This document shows, in pieces, positions 21,637 through 24,437 of a DNA stretch of 24,437 nt. The notes beneath the pieces were generated by a model. It made no database searches. It was not told the DNA's origin and was given only the letters and a program-made list of their open reading frames with translations. Numbering within the stretch: position 1 is the first letter of the stretch; every line of letters starts with the position of its first letter. A program made the position numbers and the translations under genes. Source of the DNA: a virus; the IMG/VR virus record IMGVR_UViG_3300003886_000043, positions 1 to 24,437 of that record; one strand, given 5' to 3'.

Positions 21637-22974
21637 ATGACGGTTCAAGATGATCCTAATTTTATTGAGTATATCGGAGACGGTGCTCAATTGACCTTTG
21701 CCTTTTCGTTTCGGGTGGATGATGTTGCCTGGGTATCATTGAGTTACGTACTCAATCTCCTCGACATTACTCTGAATGTTGATCAGGATTTGAATCCAGG
21801 CGGTGTTGTGTCATACAACATTGCCCCCCCAAATTTGCAAAGTATTCGAATCCTGCGGATTACCCCGAATAATCAGGAACTCAATTACACTCGGTATGAC
21901 CCATTTGACTCGGAGTCACATGAATCTGCACTTGATAGATTAACTATGCAGATTCAAGATGCGGGGCAGGCTTTCGTTGATTTGGTGGCTCCCGGCACTG
22001 TTGCAAACAGTTCTTTACGGTACGACCCAACAACCCCACCGGGTTATCGAGAATTTGGTCCGGGAGTAGATGAGTATTTCTTCCCGGCTGTTGATGGCCT
22101 TCCTGGTCAGGTTATGATCACTGATGGTGCAGGTCAAGTATTTTTTGCCAATGCGGGTGGTGGTGGTGGCGGTGCACAAATTTCAGGGGCACCAACAAAT
22201 AATCAACTTGCTGTCTGGGTGAATCCGACAGATATAGAGGGTGAGTCTGAACTGACCTACGAGGACGGTATTTTCGAACTAACGTATGCAGGAGTCGGAA
22301 CATCGATAAATCTTAACGCCAACAATGGTAATGCGATTATCGCTCTTGATGGAGAGGAGGCGGGATTTGGTCGACCGCAACTTTTCTTTACTAGTTCTGA
22401 TGTGGGTAACGGTGGGGTCCTGTTCGACTTAAGTGCTAACTTGGGATTATTCGATTTTTGGCAAACAAACACTTCCGGCACCGTTCTTCAGAATAGGTGG
22501 TTGTCCTTCCAGAGAAATGGATCCGCCAATTTCTTCTTCAATGGAGTTCAGTCTTTACGAACTTCGAATAGTGTCGGTAATGATGTCGGCATGGGGGCTG
22601 AAGTACTCCGCACCAATGGGGCTTTTGAGCCTGTGGGGATGAATGTTCTACCTCTTCGTGTTCAAAATGCCGATTTGATTTTTGGACTTAGCACAGTCGG
22701 TGAAATGATTATTCACGATGAAGTCCCATCAAGAACTTACTCCTTGGTGGATATCCCAGGAACTAAAGTTGGTTCGATGTGGGCGGTCATAAACGACGCT
22801 GGAGCGGGAGACATTTTATTTCAAGCAGGGCCGGGTTGTGTCATAACTTACTGGAATGGTACTGGTTGGACAACATCACTCGTTGCTGGGTTTGTGATTG
22901 CAGGGGAAGGTCAGTTTACTGTGTACAAGCGTACGGACTTCGAATATTACCTGACTGGGCCTAATCTAACGTGA
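21637..22974 (+). CDS. Tail fibre 2 with T7 gp17-type N-terminus
   Basis: Residues 1-110 repeat the anchor domain of fibre 1 (MTVQD start, GDGAQLTFAFSFRVDDVAW, then ELNYTRYDPFDSESHESALDRLTMQIQD). After a variable part there is a GQVMITDGAGQVFFANAGGGGGGA hinge, then a beta-rich body (about 190-370) with T/N-rich strands, and a C-terminal ~80-residue domain (TYSLVDIPGTKVGSMWAVINDAGAGDILFQAGPGCVITYWNGTGW) of a kind found at fibre ends. No intramolecular chaperone motif is obvious. Both fibres having the same anchor suggests two fibre types competing for or sharing tail sites. Its TGA overlaps the next start (GTGA). Confidence 0.9.
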   Translation: MTVQDDPNFIEYIGDGAQLTFAFSFRVDDVAWVSLSYVLNLLDITLNVDQDLNPGGVVSYNIAPPNLQSIRILRITPNNQELNYTRYDPFDSESHESALDRLTMQIQDAGQAFVDLVAPGTVANSSLRYDPTTPPGYREFGPGVDEYFFPAVDGLPGQVMITDGAGQVFFANAGGGGGGAQISGAPTNNQLAVWVNPTDIEGESELTYEDGIFELTYAGVGTSINLNANNGNAIIALDGEEAGFGRPQLFFTSSDVGNGGVLFDLSANLGLFDFWQTNTSGTVLQNRWLSFQRNGSANFFFNGVQSLRTSNSVGNDVGMGAEVLRTNGAFEPVGMNVLPLRVQNADLIFGLSTVGEMIIHDEVPSRTYSLVDIPGTKVGSMWAVINDAGAGDILFQAGPGCVITYWNGTGWTTSLVAGFVIAGEGQFTVYKRTDFEYYLTGPNLT

Positions 22975-23432
22975 CAATCCAAATGGCAAATATTGGGGCA
23001 GTTGCGGTTATTTCTCCCACCTCACCATCATTTTTCACGGCCCCTTTACGCATAGTAGATCAGGAATATCACGGGGTAGGTAGCGTGGCACTAGACATAG
23101 ATTTCAGGTTTGGAACCTTTCAGAACAAGCTTCAAAATAAAACACCCGTAAACACATTTGTAAATGTTCCTAACCAGAATCAGTGGAAGGACGATTTCCT
23201 TGCAGCGCCGTCATATTCAGTTCGACATATTTCACTTGAAGGTGACGGTGTAGCGATAATGCCTGCGATAAATATATGGCGTACAATCGATACGACTCGC
23301 ACGTTTGGTATACAACGCCCCGCACCTGGAACTAGCAGATTCATAACTATCAGGGTGGAGCTAGCGGAATCGGCGGACTTATCGACTGTGCTCGCTAGTG
23401 CTCTTTTAACTTTACGATACACAAGGCCATAA
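22971..23432 (+). CDS. 153-aa beta-rich protein downstream of fibre 2
   Basis: A GTG at 22971 overlaps the fibre 2 stop as GTGA. The protein contains strands such as VGSVALDIDFRFGTF, the segment YSVRHISLEGDGVAIMP and RFITIRVELAES, with few charged helices and no signal peptide or cysteines. No domain is recognised. The coupling with fibre 2 suggests a fibre chaperone, tip or tail accessory; the evidence is only position. An in-frame ATG five codons in is an alternative start. Confidence 0.75.
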   Translation: MTIQMANIGAVAVISPTSPSFFTAPLRIVDQEYHGVGSVALDIDFRFGTFQNKLQNKTPVNTFVNVPNQNQWKDDFLAAPSYSVRHISLEGDGVAIMPAINIWRTIDTTRTFGIQRPAPGTSRFITIRVELAESADLSTVLASALLTLRYTRP

Positions 23433-23445
23433 TGGAGTTTTTCAC

Positions 23446-24075
23446 ATGAAATGGTTAATTGTTATATTATTGGCACCTGCTCTAGCATTTGCCACCCCTG
23501 ACATCGTTCAAAGTAACGATAACAACGCCCAAACTACGGGCGATGTCGTAACAGGAGATTCAAAGGCATTTGCATTTGCTCATTCTCTCGGGGACGTTGA
23601 TATTAACCAATGCTTAGGATCCACTCAGTGGGGCACAATATTGGTGTCCAAGCAAAAGTTGGTTCTTAACAAATGGTGTGCCGCCGAAGTTTACGACGCC
23701 AAGGGCATGCATTCAATGGCAGCCCGTCTAAGATGCCAAATATCTGAGATCAAGACCCTATTCAACACCCACCAATCATGTATATTGGAAAACACGTACG
23801 AGCCTATCCCGGTGGGTGTACCGACCCCCGGTCCCGATGATGAGGGGACCCGTCCCGATGCGGTCGGAGAGGTATCGAAATATGAGGATCAGGACCTCCC
23901 GGATATGGATGTTGTGCAGCACCAAATTGACCTACAAGAAGAAGAATTTGACACCCTGACACAAAGAGTCGCCAGAATAGAGTCGGGCAATATTTTAGCG
24001 GCGCGTAGGGCGCAACAACGACGTGATTATGCTCAACTCACGATAGAGAGACTTGAAAATGACCGCGAAAAGTAA
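23446..24075 (+). CDS. Secreted four-cysteine phage protein in the lysis region
   Basis: ATG 23446 has GGAG nine bases upstream. Residues 1-16 form a signal peptide (MKWLIVILLAPALAFA) with likely cleavage before TPDI. The following domain (DVDINQCLGSTQWGTILVSKQKLVLNKWCAAEVYDAKGMHSMAARLRCQ) resembles a protein I know only as hypothetical in podovirus lysis regions; its cysteines 56, 78, 97 and 112 could form two disulphides in the periplasm. Residues 125-145 are the shared linker cassette. The C-terminal 50 residues are a charged coiled coil (LQEEEFDTLTQRVARIESG...). It overlaps the membrane protein gene by 17 bases. A spanin-like or periplasmic role is possible, but no lipobox is present. Confidence 0.82.
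   Translation: MKWLIVILLAPALAFATPDIVQSNDNNAQTTGDVVTGDSKAFAFAHSLGDVDINQCLGSTQWGTILVSKQKLVLNKWCAAEVYDAKGMHSMAARLRCQISEIKTLFNTHQSCILENTYEPIPVGVPTPGPDDEGTRPDAVGEVSKYEDQDLPDMDVVQHQIDLQEEEFDTLTQRVARIESGNILAARRAQQRRDYAQLTIERLENDREK
23818..23880 (+). repeat. Dispersed 63-bp coding cassette, copy 2
   Basis: This is the counterpart of 14573-14635, with six base differences, some silent and some changing residues within the Asp/Glu/Ala/Gly part. It separates the four-cysteine domain from the coiled coil in the secreted protein. Confidence 0.93.
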
Positions 24076-24340
24076 ACAAATAACACAGTGGGTCATCGCT
24101 GTTGTGGCTAGCTTAGGGGGATTAACTGTTCTCGGAATGGCAGCGCAGTTTTGGATCGCCACTGAAGTTAAAGCGCAGCTAACCAGTGTTTCAATACCAG
24201 ACACCAGTCAGATCACTACTGATGTGGAGGTAATAAAAAGCACCGTTGTTGCAATGGACAGTAAAATTGATACCGCCATATCAAATCAGCAACGGTTTGA
24301 GGAAATTTTCACGGCATACTTAATTAACGAGGCTAACTAA
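24059..24340 (+). CDS. 93-aa single-span membrane protein, holin or spanin candidate
   Basis: ATG 24059 (GAGAG about 8 bases upstream) fits better than an in-frame TTG two codons before. A short basic N-terminus (TAKSKQITQW) precedes one hydrophobic helix of about 22 residues (VIAVVASLGGLTVLGMAAQFWIA), and the remaining ~60 residues are polar and helical with heptad-like spacing (VEVIKSTVVAMDSKIDTAISNQQRFEEIF). One segment followed by a coiled coil suits a class III-type holin or an inner-membrane spanin; gene order directly before an endolysin favours the lysis cassette. Which role it has cannot be decided here. Confidence 0.78.
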   Translation: MTAKSKQITQWVIAVVASLGGLTVLGMAAQFWIATEVKAQLTSVSIPDTSQITTDVEVIKSTVVAMDSKIDTAISNQQRFEEIFTAYLINEAN

Positions 24341-24437
24341 TGTTTGTGTACGGTAGTGGGTCCGAATCTAAGATCATAACATGTACTCCCAATCTTAAAA
24401 AGGTGATGTACCGAGGTCTTGAGTTATCTCCATACGA
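24340..24437 (+). CDS. Endolysin N-terminus, M15 peptidase-like (truncated)
   Basis: Only the first 32 codons lie in the window. The start overlaps the previous stop as TAATG. The segment TPNLKKVMYRGLELSPY fits the N-terminal helix of VanY/M15-type phage endopeptidases, whose usual form is S...L.gvhPdLv.vv.rAlelSp.dF.V.eG.R. Such enzymes cut peptidoglycan cross-links (L-Ala-D-Glu or related). The zinc-binding His/Asp residues would come after the window edge, so the catalytic class is not proven. Confidence 0.7.
   Translation, partial: MFVYGSGSESKIITCTPNLKKVMYRGLELSPY

Noticed and set aside
18592-22974. Diversity-generating retroelement acting on the fibres
   Set aside because: No reverse transcriptase, template repeat or adenine-biased variable repeat is visible in the window; the fibre similarities are ordinary paralogous anchor domains and tandem stalk repeats.

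Overview
The window carries the morphogenesis half of a tailed bacteriophage with T7-like (podovirus) virion architecture. The evidence is the ordered set of a small and large terminase, a T7 gp8-type portal, a Bbp19-like protein, a scaffold, a Phage_capsid_2-type major capsid protein, two T7-type tail-tube (nozzle and adaptor) proteins, three internal-virion (ejectosome) proteins, two fibres with the T7 gp17-type N-terminal domain, and the start of a lysis cassette. Signal-peptide use, an apparent M15-type endolysin and consensus sigma70-like promoters point to a Gram-negative bacterial host. No phage RNA polymerase, integrase, replication gene or diversity-generating retroelement is visible, so lifestyle cannot be decided here.

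Positions 1-1420 are a leftward accessory block. It begins with 15 copies of a GTTAGAG heptamer, followed by a probable minus-strand operon. The best supported members are a 129-aa conserved phage-type protein, a 27-aa single-span membrane micropeptide and a 55-aa protein, each with a clear Shine-Dalgarno. A strong minus-strand sigma70 promoter lies at 1124-1152. Upstream of the 129-aa gene, three very short ORFs are chained by ATGA overlaps and are only tentative. A divergent rightward promoter at 1551-1579 opens the structural block.

Positions 1602-8007 hold packaging and head genes. The capsid gene looks like its own transcription unit: a consensus promoter inside the preceding gene (6895-6923), a structured leader of about 140 nt, the gene, and an immediate palindromic rho-independent terminator (7980-8007). 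Between scaffold and capsid sit a tRNA-like element with encoded CCA (6582-6661) and a cysteine-cluster (YkgJ/CxxCxxCC) protein.

Positions 8021-21353 form a tightly packed rightward run, mostly with 1- to 11-base stop/start overlaps from 9104 on: connector, tail tube, internal virion proteins, fibre 1, two small proteins and a beta-rich fibre-like protein. At 21350 a third copy of the same promoter type sits directly in front of a 22-bp perfect palindrome. It drives a 71-aa protein and a second, paralogous fibre. The window ends in a likely lysis block: a secreted four-cysteine protein, a single-span membrane protein, and a truncated endolysin.

The most unusual signals are the self-contained capsid unit with its structured leader, the tRNA-like element, the palindrome-overlapped promoter between the fibres, a 63-bp coding cassette shared by the giant internal virion protein and the secreted lysis-region protein, and the leftward micro-ORF operon ending in a telomere-like heptamer array.
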